Origin: Bacteroidales bacterium
Lineage (GTDB): Bacteria; Bacteroidota; Bacteroidia; Bacteroidales; UBA3663
Reading direction: 5' to 3'
Assembly: GCA_016293065.1 (NCBI GenBank)
Contig: JAEDEY010000036.1
Span: forward strand, 1-18,602
DNA: 18,602 nucleotides
Positions 6,609 to 14,233 of the stretch are shown piece after piece (position 1 is the first letter of the stretch; each line of letters starts with the position of its first letter). The notes under the pieces are model-generated. The model was not told the origin of the DNA. It did not search any database and saw only the letters and a list, made by a program, of their open reading frames with translations. The translations under genes were made by a program, and so were the position numbers.

Positions 6609-8101
6609 CAGTATGAACGTGCAAAGAGGACACGACGTGCACTTGGCTTGCCTGTCACAAGATCGACACCTGGTTCGAGATCCGATGGGTCCTGAGCCTC
6701 GAACGGAATACAACGGATAGTTGCCTTGGTCTCTGCCTTGATATACTCCTCAGTCTCGGTAGTACCATCCCAGTGGCAGAGCAAGAAGCCTCCCTTCTCG
6801 ATCTCTTCCTTGAACTGTTCCCATGTATCTACACGGCGGATATAGCCATCGCGCATCTTGCGAGCCTTCTCGAAGATATTGTCCTGAATGGCATCAAGAA
6901 GCTTCTCGACATATTCCACAATGCCTTCCTGAGATACAGTCTCCTTCTCGAGAGTGTCGCGACGCATCACCTCGACTGTGCCATTCTCAAGGTCGCGTCC
7001 ACCAAGAGCGAGACGCACAGGTATTCCCTTAAGCTCATATTCAGAGAACTTGAATCCAGGACGCTTGTTGTCGGCATTGTCATACTTGACTGTTATGCCC
7101 TTGGCACGGAGAGCGTCAATCCATGGCTGAACGGCTGCATTGAGCTTTTCGAGTTCTTCTGCCTTCTTGAAGATAGGCACGATGACCACCTGGATAGGCG
7201 CAAGTTTTGGAGGAAGCACGAGACCATTGTCGTCAGAGTGAGTCATGATGAGCGCACCCATGAGACGGGTTGAAACACCCCACGATGTTGCCCATACATA
7301 TTCCTGCTTGTTCTCCTTGTTGATATACTTGACGTCGAAAGCCTTGGCGAAGTTCTGTCCGAGGAAGTGCGAAGTACCTGCCTGAAGAGCCTTGCCGTCC
7401 TGCATCATTGCCTCGATGGTGAATGTGTCGAGAGCACCAGCGAAACGCTCATTAGGGCTCTTTGGACCCTTGATGACTGGCACAGCCATCCACTTCTCTG
7501 CGAAGTCGCCATAGACATTGATCATCTCCATTGCCTTGTCGGCAGCCTCTTGCTGAGTTGCATGAGCAGTATGACCTTCCTGCCAGAGGAACTCGGATGT
7601 ACGGAGGAACATACGGGTACGCATCTCCCAGCGCATCACATTGCACCACTGATTGCAGAGGATCGGGAGGTCGCGCCATGAGTTGATCCAGTTCTTGTAG
7701 GTGCTCCAGATGATTGTTTCGGAAGTAGGACGCACTATGAGCTCCTCTTCAAGACGAGCCTCAGGATCGACCACTACACCCGAACCATCAGGGTCGTTCT
7801 TCAGACGATAGTGAGTGACCACGGCACACTCCTTTGCAAAACCCTCGACGTGCTCAGCCTCGCGGCAGAGGAAAGACTTAGGGATGAGCAATGGGAAGTA
7901 GGCATTCTGTACACCTGTCTGCTTGAACATTCCGTCGAGCACACTCTGCATCTTTTCCCAGATAGCATAGCCATAAGGCTTGATCACCATACAGCCACGC
8001 ACAGCAGACTGCTCTGCAAGGTCTGCCTTTACGACCAGATCGTTGTACCACTGGGAATAGTTCTCAGCACGGCTGGTCATTTCTTTCAATTCTTTTGCCA
8101 T
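6608..8101 (-). CDS. proS: Prolyl-tRNA synthetase, archaeal/eukaryal type
   Basis: This 497-residue class II synthetase charges tRNA-Pro. Visible landmarks are RPTSE at 124-128, motif 2 FLRTSEFLWQEGHTAH at 165-180 with R167, and motif 3 around GVSTRLMGALIMTHSDD at 275-291. An anticodon-binding domain spans about 302-400. The C-terminal ProRS-C domain ends in the family's typical Tyr (VLFARSY). There is no INS editing domain between motifs 2 and 3, as expected for this type. In the C-terminal domain only C442 and C464 remain of the usual Cys set, so the zinc site looks incomplete; I believe this is common in Bacteroidetes. The start at 8101 (MAKELKEMTSRAENYSQWYNDLV) matches the family's N-terminus; the upstream ATG at 8149 would overlap the previous gene. 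It lies 44 bp after the OmpA-domain gene. Confidence 0.95.
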   Translation of the reverse strand: MAKELKEMTSRAENYSQWYNDLVVKADLAEQSAVRGCMVIKPYGYAIWEKMQSVLDGMFKQTGVQNAYFPLLIPKSFLCREAEHVEGFAKECAVVTHYRLKNDPDGSGVVVDPEARLEEELIVRPTSETIIWSTYKNWINSWRDLPILCNQWCNVMRWEMRTRMFLRTSEFLWQEGHTAHATQQEAADKAMEMINVYGDFAEKWMAVPVIKGPKSPNERFAGALDTFTIEAMMQDGKALQAGTSHFLGQNFAKAFDVKYINKENKQEYVWATSWGVSTRLMGALIMTHSDDNGLVLPPKLAPIQVVIVPIFKKAEELEKLNAAVQPWIDALRAKGITVKYDNADNKRPGFKFSEYELKGIPVRLALGGRDLENGTVEVMRRDTLEKETVSQEGIVEYVEKLLDAIQDNIFEKARKMRDGYIRRVDTWEQFKEEIEKGGFLLCHWDGTTETEEYIKAETKATIRCIPFEAQDPSDLEPGVDLVTGKPSARRVLFARSY

Positions 8102-8145
8102 ATTCTTTGTTTTTGATATTTTCCTGATTATTCTTATTGGTCTGA

Positions 8146-8775
8146 TCACAACTGACCCTTCTTTGCCATCTTCAGCATCTTCTTGTTTGGCACAAAATAG
8201 ATGGTGACACGACGGTTGAGCTCGCGGTTCTTGACATTGTCGTTGTTTGTCTTGTAAATCTTATTGCCTAAACCGAAATACTGGACATTGTTGGGATTGA
8301 CACCCTGCTTGAGCATCCATGAACTGACAGCATAGGCACGCTGCTTAGTAAAGTCAGATAGATAGCGCTCTGAACCGTTGTTGTCGGAATGGCACGATAC
8401 TATGCACGAGGCAACGGCATCGTCATGAGAGACGAAACGAAGCAAAGGACTCAACACGGCTTCTGCCTGTGGCGACAATGTAGCCTCACCTGACACAAAA
8501 AGCAGTCGAGCAGGGATAGTTACCTTCAGGACGGCCTCAGACGTGCCACAGAGTACAAACTCACAGTTGCGCGACTTTAGCTTGTTGCACTCCTTTACCC
8601 AATATGCGCGTATGCTCTTCATGGTCTCATAGTCGCCATTGACATGAGCAGAAGCCCCATAGAGATTCTGTTCATATTCCGACATACGCTCATAGTTCTG
8701 CGCTTCTGCGGTCATGACCGACAGCAGAAGTGCACACAATATTGTTTTCAGATATATAATCGCAGACTGTTTCAT
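8146..8775 (-). CDS. Periplasmic OmpA-domain protein, 209 aa
   Basis: A signal peptide (1-25, ...MTAEA/Q) is followed by a short N-terminal region (about 26-80) with no membrane barrel. A C-terminal OmpA-like peptidoglycan-binding domain then runs from about 85 to 195. Domain landmarks are IPARLLFVSGEATLSPQA, the CHSDNNGSERYLSDFTKQRAYAV stretch (H129, D131, R146) and NRELNRRVTIYFV at 183-195. There is no lipobox, so it is predicted to be soluble in the periplasm and to bind the cell wall. It starts 9 bp after the stop of the acidic-protein gene, so the two are almost certainly co-transcribed. Its partner, if any, cannot be read from the sequence. Confidence 0.88.
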   Translation of the reverse strand: MKQSAIIYLKTILCALLLSVMTAEAQNYERMSEYEQNLYGASAHVNGDYETMKSIRAYWVKECNKLKSRNCEFVLCGTSEAVLKVTIPARLLFVSGEATLSPQAEAVLSPLLRFVSHDDAVASCIVSCHSDNNGSERYLSDFTKQRAYAVSSWMLKQGVNPNNVQYFGLGNKIYKTNNDNVKNRELNRRVTIYFVPNKKMLKMAKKGQL

Positions 8776-8784
8776 CGAGAATCT

Positions 8785-9087
8785 TTAAGATAAAGACTCC
8801 TCATAGTCCATTTCACATTCGATGACCCAGCGCACGAGTTCAGGATCAAACTTGAAGCCATCGCGCTTTGAGTTCTTTATCACATACTCGGTGAGATCTT
8901 CCATGTCGATATCTACTTCGTCTTCTTCGTCGAGGTAGCCATTAGACTCATAATAGTCAAAAATGACATCTGAGATATACAATACCTCGTCGTCGGTAAA
9001 CTTATCCTTGGCATCAATAGGGAGATGCTCCTGAATGAACTTTACTGCTTCTGCATCGTCAAAGATGCTGTCTTCAAATTCTGCCAT
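8785..9087 (-). CDS. Small acidic conserved protein of unknown function, 100 aa
   Basis: I recognise the pattern as a conserved Bacteroidales protein but cannot name a family. It has about 33 Asp/Glu against 8 Lys/Arg, no signal peptide and no membrane segment. Predicted helices include VKFIQEHLP, DEVLYISDVIFDYYESNGYL, an acidic stretch DEEDEVDIDMEDL, and ELVRWVIECEMDYEESL at the end. It is therefore probably a cytoplasmic, helical, protein-binding factor (inference). It is the first gene behind a consensus promoter and heads the run OmpA-domain, proS, pnuC, DUF3237. Confidence 0.82.
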   Translation of the reverse strand: MAEFEDSIFDDAEAVKFIQEHLPIDAKDKFTDDEVLYISDVIFDYYESNGYLDEEDEVDIDMEDLTEYVIKNSKRDGFKFDPELVRWVIECEMDYEESLS

Positions 9088-9133
9088 AATAATGTATTCT
9101 TGATTTAATCGTTTCTACTCGGAAAATATGGTG

Positions 9134-9165
9134 CAAAGATATAGAAAAACTGCGTAACTGCAAAA
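9134..9165 (-). promoter_or_regulatory. Promoter of the acidic protein-ompA-proS-pnuC-DUF3237 operon
   Basis: Read on the minus strand: TTTG (9164-9161), a 19-nt spacer and TATCTTTG (9141-9134), a full match to the Bacteroidetes consensus. The predicted start is near 9127, giving a leader of about 40 nt before the ATG at 9087. No other consensus box is seen in the short gaps down to 5278, so it may serve all five genes. Confidence 0.75.
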
Positions 9166-9179
9166 GTTTTGTGTAATTA

Positions 9180-10205
9180 TTATATCTTGGCTGATTTTTT
9201 AATTTCCTCTATTGCCTCGTTGGTCACTTTTTCCAACTGACGAACTCCATTGCGTATGTTGTTCCAGATGCTGAAATGTATCTCTTCGATGGCATACTGG
9301 ATAGGCTCAAGCACATTGCTCATTGGTCCTTCGGGAGTAAGCACCTGCAAAGCTGCTTTATGTACCTGTATGTTGAGTGTCCCGTTGAGCTTCATCGGCT
9401 CACCATCCACATGAACGATACTGTCGGGCTTCGGTTGGACAATCTTTATATTAGCTGAGCGGAAAGTCTGCACGTTGGGGTTGTTGTCGATATGACCTGA
9501 AAAGAGCTGCATCGCCATCTGTGGAGCTTCAATGAGCGGGAATGGCTTGACCACTGTGATGTCGAGAAGTCCATCGGTCATGCTGGCACGAGGCGCAATA
9601 TAAGCATTGTTACCCCATTGCGAGGCATTGCCAATGGCTATGAGAAAGGCCTTCTCGTTGATGACGCCATCGTCGATATAGATGTCGCAGGTCATCGGGT
9701 CATAATTGGCAAAGGCCTCTATCGCACTGCGAGCGTAATTAATTGGGCCTCTTCCCTTCATTTCGGCAAATGCCTGACTTACTTTGGCATCGAAGCCTAC
9801 GCCAGCTGTACAGAAGAAGATGTGTCCGTTGACATCGCCATAATCTATGCAGTCGCGATGTCCGGCACGCACCACCTCAAGTGCTCGTGAGATTTCCAGC
9901 GGAATTTGGATATGTCGAGCCAACCCGTTACCAGAACCCATTGGCACTATGCCCAATGCTGTTTCCGAGCCAATCAGCGACTTGGCAGTCTCGTTGACGG
10001 TGCCGTCGCCTCCGATTGCGATCACCGAGTCTATGCCTCTTTCGACTGCGTCTTTGGCTATCGCCGATGCGTGACCCGCATATTCGGTGAAGCATATCTC
10101 AACATCAAACTGATCGGATGGGAGAACCTCTCGCACAATCCCAGGAATGACGTTTTTGGGACGCACTCCGGCAATAGGATTGATTATGACAGTTATTCTT
10201 CTCAT
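9180..10205 (-). CDS. Diacylglycerol kinase-like lipid kinase (YegS/BmrU type)
   Basis: This 341-residue lipid kinase has the nucleotide-binding NPIAG at 9-13, the signature GGDGT at 65-69 with VNET after it, and GSGNGLARH at 90-98. The C-terminal beta-rich domain carries GVGFDA at about 136, the metal/lipid-site region GNASQWGNNAYIAPRASMTDGLLD, and VHVDGEP near 265. The family phosphorylates diacylglycerol or related lipids with ATP at the inner face of the membrane; the exact lipid is not readable here, and sphingoid or ceramide-like substrates are conceivable in Bacteroidales. A charged helical tail (about 300-341) follows the usual domain. It lies 26 bp downstream of the small membrane protein gene and is probably in one operon with it and the M23 peptidase gene. 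Confidence 0.9.
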   Translation of the reverse strand: MRRITVIINPIAGVRPKNVIPGIVREVLPSDQFDVEICFTEYAGHASAIAKDAVERGIDSVIAIGGDGTVNETAKSLIGSETALGIVPMGSGNGLARHIQIPLEISRALEVVRAGHRDCIDYGDVNGHIFFCTAGVGFDAKVSQAFAEMKGRGPINYARSAIEAFANYDPMTCDIYIDDGVINEKAFLIAIGNASQWGNNAYIAPRASMTDGLLDITVVKPFPLIEAPQMAMQLFSGHIDNNPNVQTFRSANIKIVQPKPDSIVHVDGEPMKLNGTLNIQVHKAALQVLTPEGPMSNVLEPIQYAIEEIHFSIWNNIRNGVRQLEKVTNEAIEEIKKSAKI

Positions 10206-10231
10206 GACCAGTCGAGATTAAAATATTGCTA

Positions 10232-10414
10232 TTACAATATGAACTTCATGAAAAAGCGTATCACTGAAGTGCCTATTGCACCGCAGCCACACCAAATCCA
10301 ATAGTTGTCAGACAAACCCTCGTAATATGAAAGGGCGAAACAGATGCCTGTGGCAATCACAAAGATGTAGAATATCACGCGAAGTGCCTTGAAAACAAAT
10401 ACCAATGGATCCAT
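10232..10414 (-). CDS. Small two-helix membrane protein, 60 aa
   Basis: There are two hydrophobic segments (about 5-28 and 38-58), joined by SYYEGLSDNYW, with a basic end (RFFMKFIL). There is no signal peptidase site. I do not recognise a named family, although small proteins of this look recur in Bacteroidales. It is accepted as a gene because it fills the 85-bp-free slot between two clear genes in the same direction, with 38- and 26-bp gaps, and has a coherent membrane topology. Function unknown. Confidence 0.62.
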   Translation of the reverse strand: MDPLVFVFKALRVIFYIFVIATGICFALSYYEGLSDNYWIWCGCGAIGTSVIRFFMKFIL

Positions 10415-10452
10415 AATCTACTTTTGTTTGGGGAAATTAAAGGAGATAAAAA

Positions 10453-11367
10453 CTACTTATACCTAATTCTCTGCCCAAGCCTCAAGATCGAACTTGCCTT
10501 GATGCCATTGAGCTTGCACAAGCGGGAAACGGTAGTGCCATAACGGCGGGCAATGGCACCCAACGTATCGCCTGACTTAACCTTGTGATAGGCTGCCACT
10601 CCATCACCCGACGAATTGCCCGACGATATGCTCTTGGCTTTCTTGTGAACAAAATGATAAATATTGTTCTTTGGCTTGAAGGTTTCGAAATCGATCAATG
10701 TGGCAGGATCAAGGTCAATGCCCATAAATCGCGTCTCAAAGTGAAGATGCGAACCAGTCGAACGACCAGTGTTTCCTCCGAGTCCTATAGGTTGCCCTGC
10801 CTTGACATAGTCATCTTTATCGACTATGAACTTTGAAAGGTGACCATAGACAGTCTCCAGTCCGTTAGGGTGTCTGATGACATAATAGTAGCCATAGCCT
10901 CGACGGTTGAACTTCTTGATGCGTACCTGACCATCGAAAGCCGCACGAACCGTATCACCAACATATAGCTTGAGATCTATTCCTCGATGCATACGACGAC
11001 GTCGCCAACCATACTTTGATGTCACTCGTCCAATTGTTGGAGCAACAAAGGTCGAGATGTCAATATCCTGCTCATCGGGAATCTTGATATTGGTCTTTCC
11101 CGCCAACGGATTGACCGAGTTGTCATCCCAAGAGCCATACAAATCAAGGGCGGGAAACAGATCAAAGACTTCTTCGTCTGTTTCTGAAATCAATGAGTCG
11201 ATCATTGCACGGAAGGATTGAGCTTCGTCCTGCTGTTCCTGAAGTGCCTTATGTAAATCGCGGTGTATCTTGGGGACATCCTGCGCTTTGGTTGACGCTA
11301 CTCCCATCATCACAAGGATAGCTGCCATAGCCACTGAAAGGATACCTTTATTACCGTATATATTCAT
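10453..11367 (-). CDS. M23 (LytM) peptidase with C-terminal LysM domain
   Basis: This is a 304-residue exported cell-wall protein. The signal peptide spans about 1-29 (...GVASTKAQ), then a helical region (about 33-65). The M23 domain (about 110-222) has all expected zinc and catalytic residues: H127 and D131 in HRGID, H176 in YGHLS, and H207/H209 in GSHLHFE. A LysM domain (about 260-303, YHKVKSGDTLGAIARRYGTTVSRLCKLNG) would bind peptidoglycan. With an intact active site it is likely an endopeptidase cutting peptide cross-links, rather than an EnvC/NlpD-like activator, though this is inference. It heads the operon with the small membrane protein and lipid kinase. Confidence 0.92.
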   Translation of the reverse strand: MNIYGNKGILSVAMAAILVMMGVASTKAQDVPKIHRDLHKALQEQQDEAQSFRAMIDSLISETDEEVFDLFPALDLYGSWDDNSVNPLAGKTNIKIPDEQDIDISTFVAPTIGRVTSKYGWRRRRMHRGIDLKLYVGDTVRAAFDGQVRIKKFNRRGYGYYYVIRHPNGLETVYGHLSKFIVDKDDYVKAGQPIGLGGNTGRSTGSHLHFETRFMGIDLDPATLIDFETFKPKNNIYHFVHKKAKSISSGNSSGDGVAAYHKVKSGDTLGAIARRYGTTVSRLCKLNGIKASSILRLGQRIRYK

Positions 11368-11399
11368 CTGGTCAAGTGTTTTCTAATTAAAAAATCGCG

Positions 11400-11407
11400 C
11401 AAATATA
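11400..11407 (-). promoter_or_regulatory. -7 box of the M23 peptidase operon
   Basis: The minus strand reads TATATTTG (TAnnTTTG), 32 bp before the ATG at 11367, with a partial -33 (GTTG) 19 nt upstream. It is divergent from the TSCPD promoter about 44 bp away. Confidence 0.55.
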
Positions 11408-11450
11408 ATAAAAAAAGCTGAAACAACAACAATCTTTAATATTTTTTGAA

Positions 11451-11458
11451 TATCTTTG
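11451..11458 (+). promoter_or_regulatory. -7 box of the TSCPD gene
   Basis: TATCTTTG matches the -7 consensus perfectly; no TTTG is present at the right distance upstream. Transcription from about 11465 would give a leader of about 55 nt before the ATG at 11520. Confidence 0.55.
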
Positions 11459-11519
11459 CACTTGTTTTACAATCAAAACAACGTCATAAGTATAAAACAG
11501 AACCAAATTATATAAATAA

Positions 11520-11774
11520 ATGAAAGAAATCAATTATCAAACTGTCGGCACTTGTTCCCGACTCATTCATGTGGCACTCGACGACGACAATGTCATCAAG
11601 GAGTGCTATTTCATCGGTGGTTGCAATGGCAACCTTCAGGGCATCTCGAAACTCATTATCGGACAGAAGGCAGAGGATGTCATCGAACGTGTAAAAGGCA
11701 TCAGCTGCAACGGTCGTCCAACATCTTGTCCTGATCAGTTGAGCAAGGCTCTCGAAGAAGCAATCAAGGCATAA
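11520..11774 (+). CDS. TSCPD-domain protein (TIGR03905 type), 84 aa
   Basis: The whole protein is one TSCPD domain. Five cysteines lie at 12, 29, 35, 63 and 70, in the contexts GTCSRLI, KECYFIGGCNGN, ISCNGRPTSCPDQL. The family is named after the last motif, T68-S-C-P-D72. A similar domain is fused to some class II ribonucleotide reductases. The Cys pattern suggests metal binding or thiol chemistry, but I know of no assigned reaction. It is a single-gene unit with its own -7 box, and a strong bidirectional hairpin follows 5 bp after the stop. Confidence 0.9.
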   Translation: MKEINYQTVGTCSRLIHVALDDDNVIKECYFIGGCNGNLQGISKLIIGQKAEDVIERVKGISCNGRPTSCPDQLSKALEEAIKA

Positions 11775-11779
11775 AAAAC

Positions 11780-11817
11780 AATAACGGCATGGTACTAATA
11801 TTTCCCATGCCGTTATT
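11780..11817. terminator. Bidirectional intrinsic terminator
   Basis: A perfect 13-bp stem (AATAACGGCATGG at 11780-11792 against CCATGCCGTTATT at 11805-11817) encloses a 12-nt loop. The flanks are A-rich on the left (11772-11778) and T-rich on the right (attttatata), so it can end transcripts of both the TSCPD gene and the convergent EF-G paralog. Confidence 0.88.
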
Positions 11818-11837
11818 ATTTTATATATCGTTAATTA

Positions 11838-13991
11838 TCATTCCTGTGCCTCTTTCTCATGCTCAGCGATCAGAGTCTGCTGAACATCGGCTGGAGTGAG
11901 CTCGTAGCTCGAGAACTTCATTGTGAATGAAGCAGCACCTGCTGTGAGCGAACGGAGTGTAGTAGCGTAGTTAGAGAGTTCCTTGAGTGGCACCTTGGCA
12001 CTGAGCTTCTGGTAGCCGTTCTCTGCATCCATACCCATGATCATACCACGGTGGTTCTGGAGGTCGCTCATAACATCACCCATGTTGGCATCTGGCACGA
12101 AGACCTCAACATCATAGATCGGTTCGAGAACCTTTGGACCAGCATTGCGGAATGCCTCGTTGAATGCCTGACGAGCTGCAAGCATGAACGCCATTTCGTT
12201 TGAATCTACTGGGTGCATCTTACCATCATATACCACTACACGCACGTCACGAGCATAAGAGCCTGTGAGAGGACCCTGCTCAAGACACTGCTGGATACCC
12301 TTGAGGATAGCTGGCATAAAGCGGTTGTCGATCACACCACCGACGATAGAGTTGATGAAGACAAGCTTACCACCCCATGGGAGGTCGATCTCTTCCTTGC
12401 CCTTCATTGTCACGCGATATTCCTTGCCTGCGATGTTATAAACGGTTGGATCTTCCATACCATCCTGATATGGCTCAACAATGAGGTGAACCTCACCGAA
12501 CTGGCCTGCACCACCCGACTGCTTCTTGTGACGATAGTCGGCACGCGCGATCTTGGTGATTGTCTCGCGATATGGGATGCGCTGTGGAGCAAACTCTACA
12601 TTGAGCTTGTCGAGGTTCTCAAGACGCCACTTGAGTGTGCGGAGGTGGAACTCACCCTGACCATGCACGAGCACCTGACGCAATTCCTTCGACTGCTCTA
12701 CTACCCATGTTGGATCCTCAAGACGCATGCGGGTGAGTGCCTGCATCATCTTCTCTGTATCAGCTGGATTGACGGCACGAATGGCTCGTGTGAACTTTGC
12801 AGGAGGATACTTGATGAAGTTGAACTTGTGGTCGAGTTCCTTTGCATTGAGCGTATTGCCTGTGCGAACGTCCTTCAACTTGACACAACAACCGATATCG
12901 CCGGCATGAAGTTCTGCAACCTTCTCGCGCTGAGCACCCGAGCAGACATAGAGGGCAGAGATATGCTCTACCGAACCTCGATCGGCATTCACGAGGTCGT
13001 CGCCTTCCTTGATCGTACCGCTCATCACCTTGAAGTACTGAACCTGTCCGATATGTGGCTCGACACCTGTCTTGAAGAAATATACAGATGTAGGAGCAGC
13101 TGGATCAGGCATCACCTCCTCACCGCGTGTATTGCGTACGGCTGGCATCTCGTCAACGAAAGGAACTACATTGCCAAGGAACTCCATCAACCGGCCAACA
13201 CCCATGTTCTTATATGCACATACACAGAATACAGGGAAGATGCTTCGTGTGGTCATACCCTTGCGGATACCTTCGCGCATCTCGTCCTGAGTGAGTTCTT
13301 CTGTCTCAAAGAATTTCTCCATAAGGGTCTCATCGTTCTCGGCTGCTGCCTCGATGAGATAATGCTGCATCTCCTGAGCCTTGATCATCTCGCTCTCAGG
13401 AATATCCTCGATAGTAGGCTCACCACCGTCAGGTCCATAGGTCAGCATCTTCATCAGGATGACGTCAATCAGCTGATGGAAGTTATCGCCAGTCTCGACA
13501 GGATACTGCACAGGGATGACCTTGCTGCCATAGTTCGAACGAAGCTGCTCAACGATTCCGTCGAAGTTACACTCAGGGCTGTCAAGCTGGTTAACGAGGA
13601 AGATGACAGGCTTGCGCAACTTCTCTGTATATCTGAAATGATTCTGTGTTCCTACTTCAGTTCCCACACTACCATTGATGAGGATAAGTGTAGTATCAGT
13701 AACCGACATTGCTGTGATTGCGGCACCGCAGAAGTCATCACTACCTGGGCAGTCGATGATGTTGAGCTTTTTACCATTCCACTCGGTATGGAAGACGGTG
13801 CTGAACACCGAATAGCCATACTCCTGCTCTACTGGGAAGTAGTCGGAAATGGTGTTGTGCATTGTGATGCGGCCACGGCGGGCAATCTGACCCGAGTCAT
13901 AAACCAAGGCTTCTGTAAGTGTGGTCTTACCAGCCTTGTCATTACCAAGGAGGGCAATGTTCTTAATCTCTTTTGAACTGTAGATTTTCAT
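11838..13991 (-). CDS. fusA2: EF-G paralog (EF-G2) with altered GTPase motifs
   Basis: This 717-residue protein has full EF-G architecture: G domain (1-290), domain II (about 300-385), III (about 398-475), IV (about 476-620, with SGGAGQFG and HPVDSNEMAF loops) and V (about 622-700). The P-loop GNDKAGKT (16-23) is intact. Other GTPase elements are changed. Switch I reads EQEYGYSV at 55-62 where EF-G has QERGITI. The DxxG motif is DCPGSDDF, so S84 replaces the His that activates water. The G4 motif is NQLD (134-137) instead of NKMD. This fits the EF-G2 of Bacteroides thetaiotaomicron, reported to support translation without GTP hydrolysis and to matter under carbon limitation and in the gut. 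It works on the ribosome in the cytoplasm. It has its own transcription unit, convergent with the TSCPD gene. Confidence 0.93.
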   Translation of the reverse strand: MKIYSSKEIKNIALLGNDKAGKTTLTEALVYDSGQIARRGRITMHNTISDYFPVEQEYGYSVFSTVFHTEWNGKKLNIIDCPGSDDFCGAAITAMSVTDTTLILINGSVGTEVGTQNHFRYTEKLRKPVIFLVNQLDSPECNFDGIVEQLRSNYGSKVIPVQYPVETGDNFHQLIDVILMKMLTYGPDGGEPTIEDIPESEMIKAQEMQHYLIEAAAENDETLMEKFFETEELTQDEMREGIRKGMTTRSIFPVFCVCAYKNMGVGRLMEFLGNVVPFVDEMPAVRNTRGEEVMPDPAAPTSVYFFKTGVEPHIGQVQYFKVMSGTIKEGDDLVNADRGSVEHISALYVCSGAQREKVAELHAGDIGCCVKLKDVRTGNTLNAKELDHKFNFIKYPPAKFTRAIRAVNPADTEKMMQALTRMRLEDPTWVVEQSKELRQVLVHGQGEFHLRTLKWRLENLDKLNVEFAPQRIPYRETITKIARADYRHKKQSGGAGQFGEVHLIVEPYQDGMEDPTVYNIAGKEYRVTMKGKEEIDLPWGGKLVFINSIVGGVIDNRFMPAILKGIQQCLEQGPLTGSYARDVRVVVYDGKMHPVDSNEMAFMLAARQAFNEAFRNAGPKVLEPIYDVEVFVPDANMGDVMSDLQNHRGMIMGMDAENGYQKLSAKVPLKELSNYATTLRSLTAGAASFTMKFSSYELTPADVQQTLIAEHEKEAQE

Positions 13992-14037
13992 ATACGTATT
14001 TTTTGGTATTAATGTATTTTGTTCATTTCAGCGATGG

Positions 14038-14045
14038 CAAATATA
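14038..14045 (-). promoter_or_regulatory. Candidate -7 box of the EF-G2 gene
   Basis: The minus strand reads TATATTTG, 46 bp before the ATG at 13991, giving a leader of about 40 nt. No TTTG is found at the normal -33 distance, which would suit activator-dependent expression; in B. theta the paralog is under the starvation regulator Cur (known there, not shown here). Confidence 0.45.
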
Positions 14046-14126
14046 TAAAGTTTTTTTTAGAAACGATGTTCTTTATCACTACAAAACGTCATTTTTATGT
14101 TGTAAAGCATATTTTTGCGTCTAATT

Positions 14127-14158
14127 TTTGGGTAGTTGCAATTATTCAACTACCTTTG
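14127..14158 (+). promoter_or_regulatory. Promoter of the DUF853-A2M operon
   Basis: TTTG (14127-14130), a 20-nt spacer and TACCTTTG (14151-14158) match the Bacteroidetes consensus exactly. Transcription from about 14165 gives a leader of about 70 nt before the ATG at 14234. Confidence 0.78.
14131..14154. promoter_or_regulatory. Operator-like palindrome inside the DUF853 promoter
   Basis: GGTAGTTG (14131-14138), an 8-nt spacer and CAACTACC (14147-14154) form a perfect inverted repeat. It fills the space between the -33 and -7 elements and covers the first half of the -7 box, as a repressor operator would. No regulator gene is adjacent. A hairpin role is unlikely because it lies upstream of the predicted start of transcription. 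Confidence 0.55.
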
Positions 14159-14233
14159 CAATCAACAATAGCATATTACCTCTGATATCTTGGACAACAG
14201 ATTATCGACAAATCTTATTATAATAAATAAAAA

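Noticed and set aside
6609..6713. N-terminal extension of PnuC to an ATG at 6713
   Set aside because: It lies wholly inside proS in another frame, is Cys/Arg-rich, and the TGATG start at 6608 gives the normal family N-terminus.
12213..13976. A 587-codon open frame on the plus strand, antisense to the EF-G paralog
   Set aside because: The product is Leu/His/Cys-rich with no recognisable domain, and the opposite strand encodes a full, conserved EF-G. Its openness reflects the codon use of that gene.
14063..14106. Imperfect dyad around ACAAAAC...GTTGT as a possible activator site for EF-G2
   Set aside because: Only about 6 of 8 arm positions match and the region is AT-rich; I cannot tell it from chance or match it to a known Cur site.
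13992..14185. A 70-codon plus-strand frame in the EF-G2/DUF853 intergenic region
   Set aside because: It overlaps the predicted EF-G2 promoter and the DUF853 promoter with its palindrome, and encodes a Phe/Tyr-rich AT-driven product without domain features.
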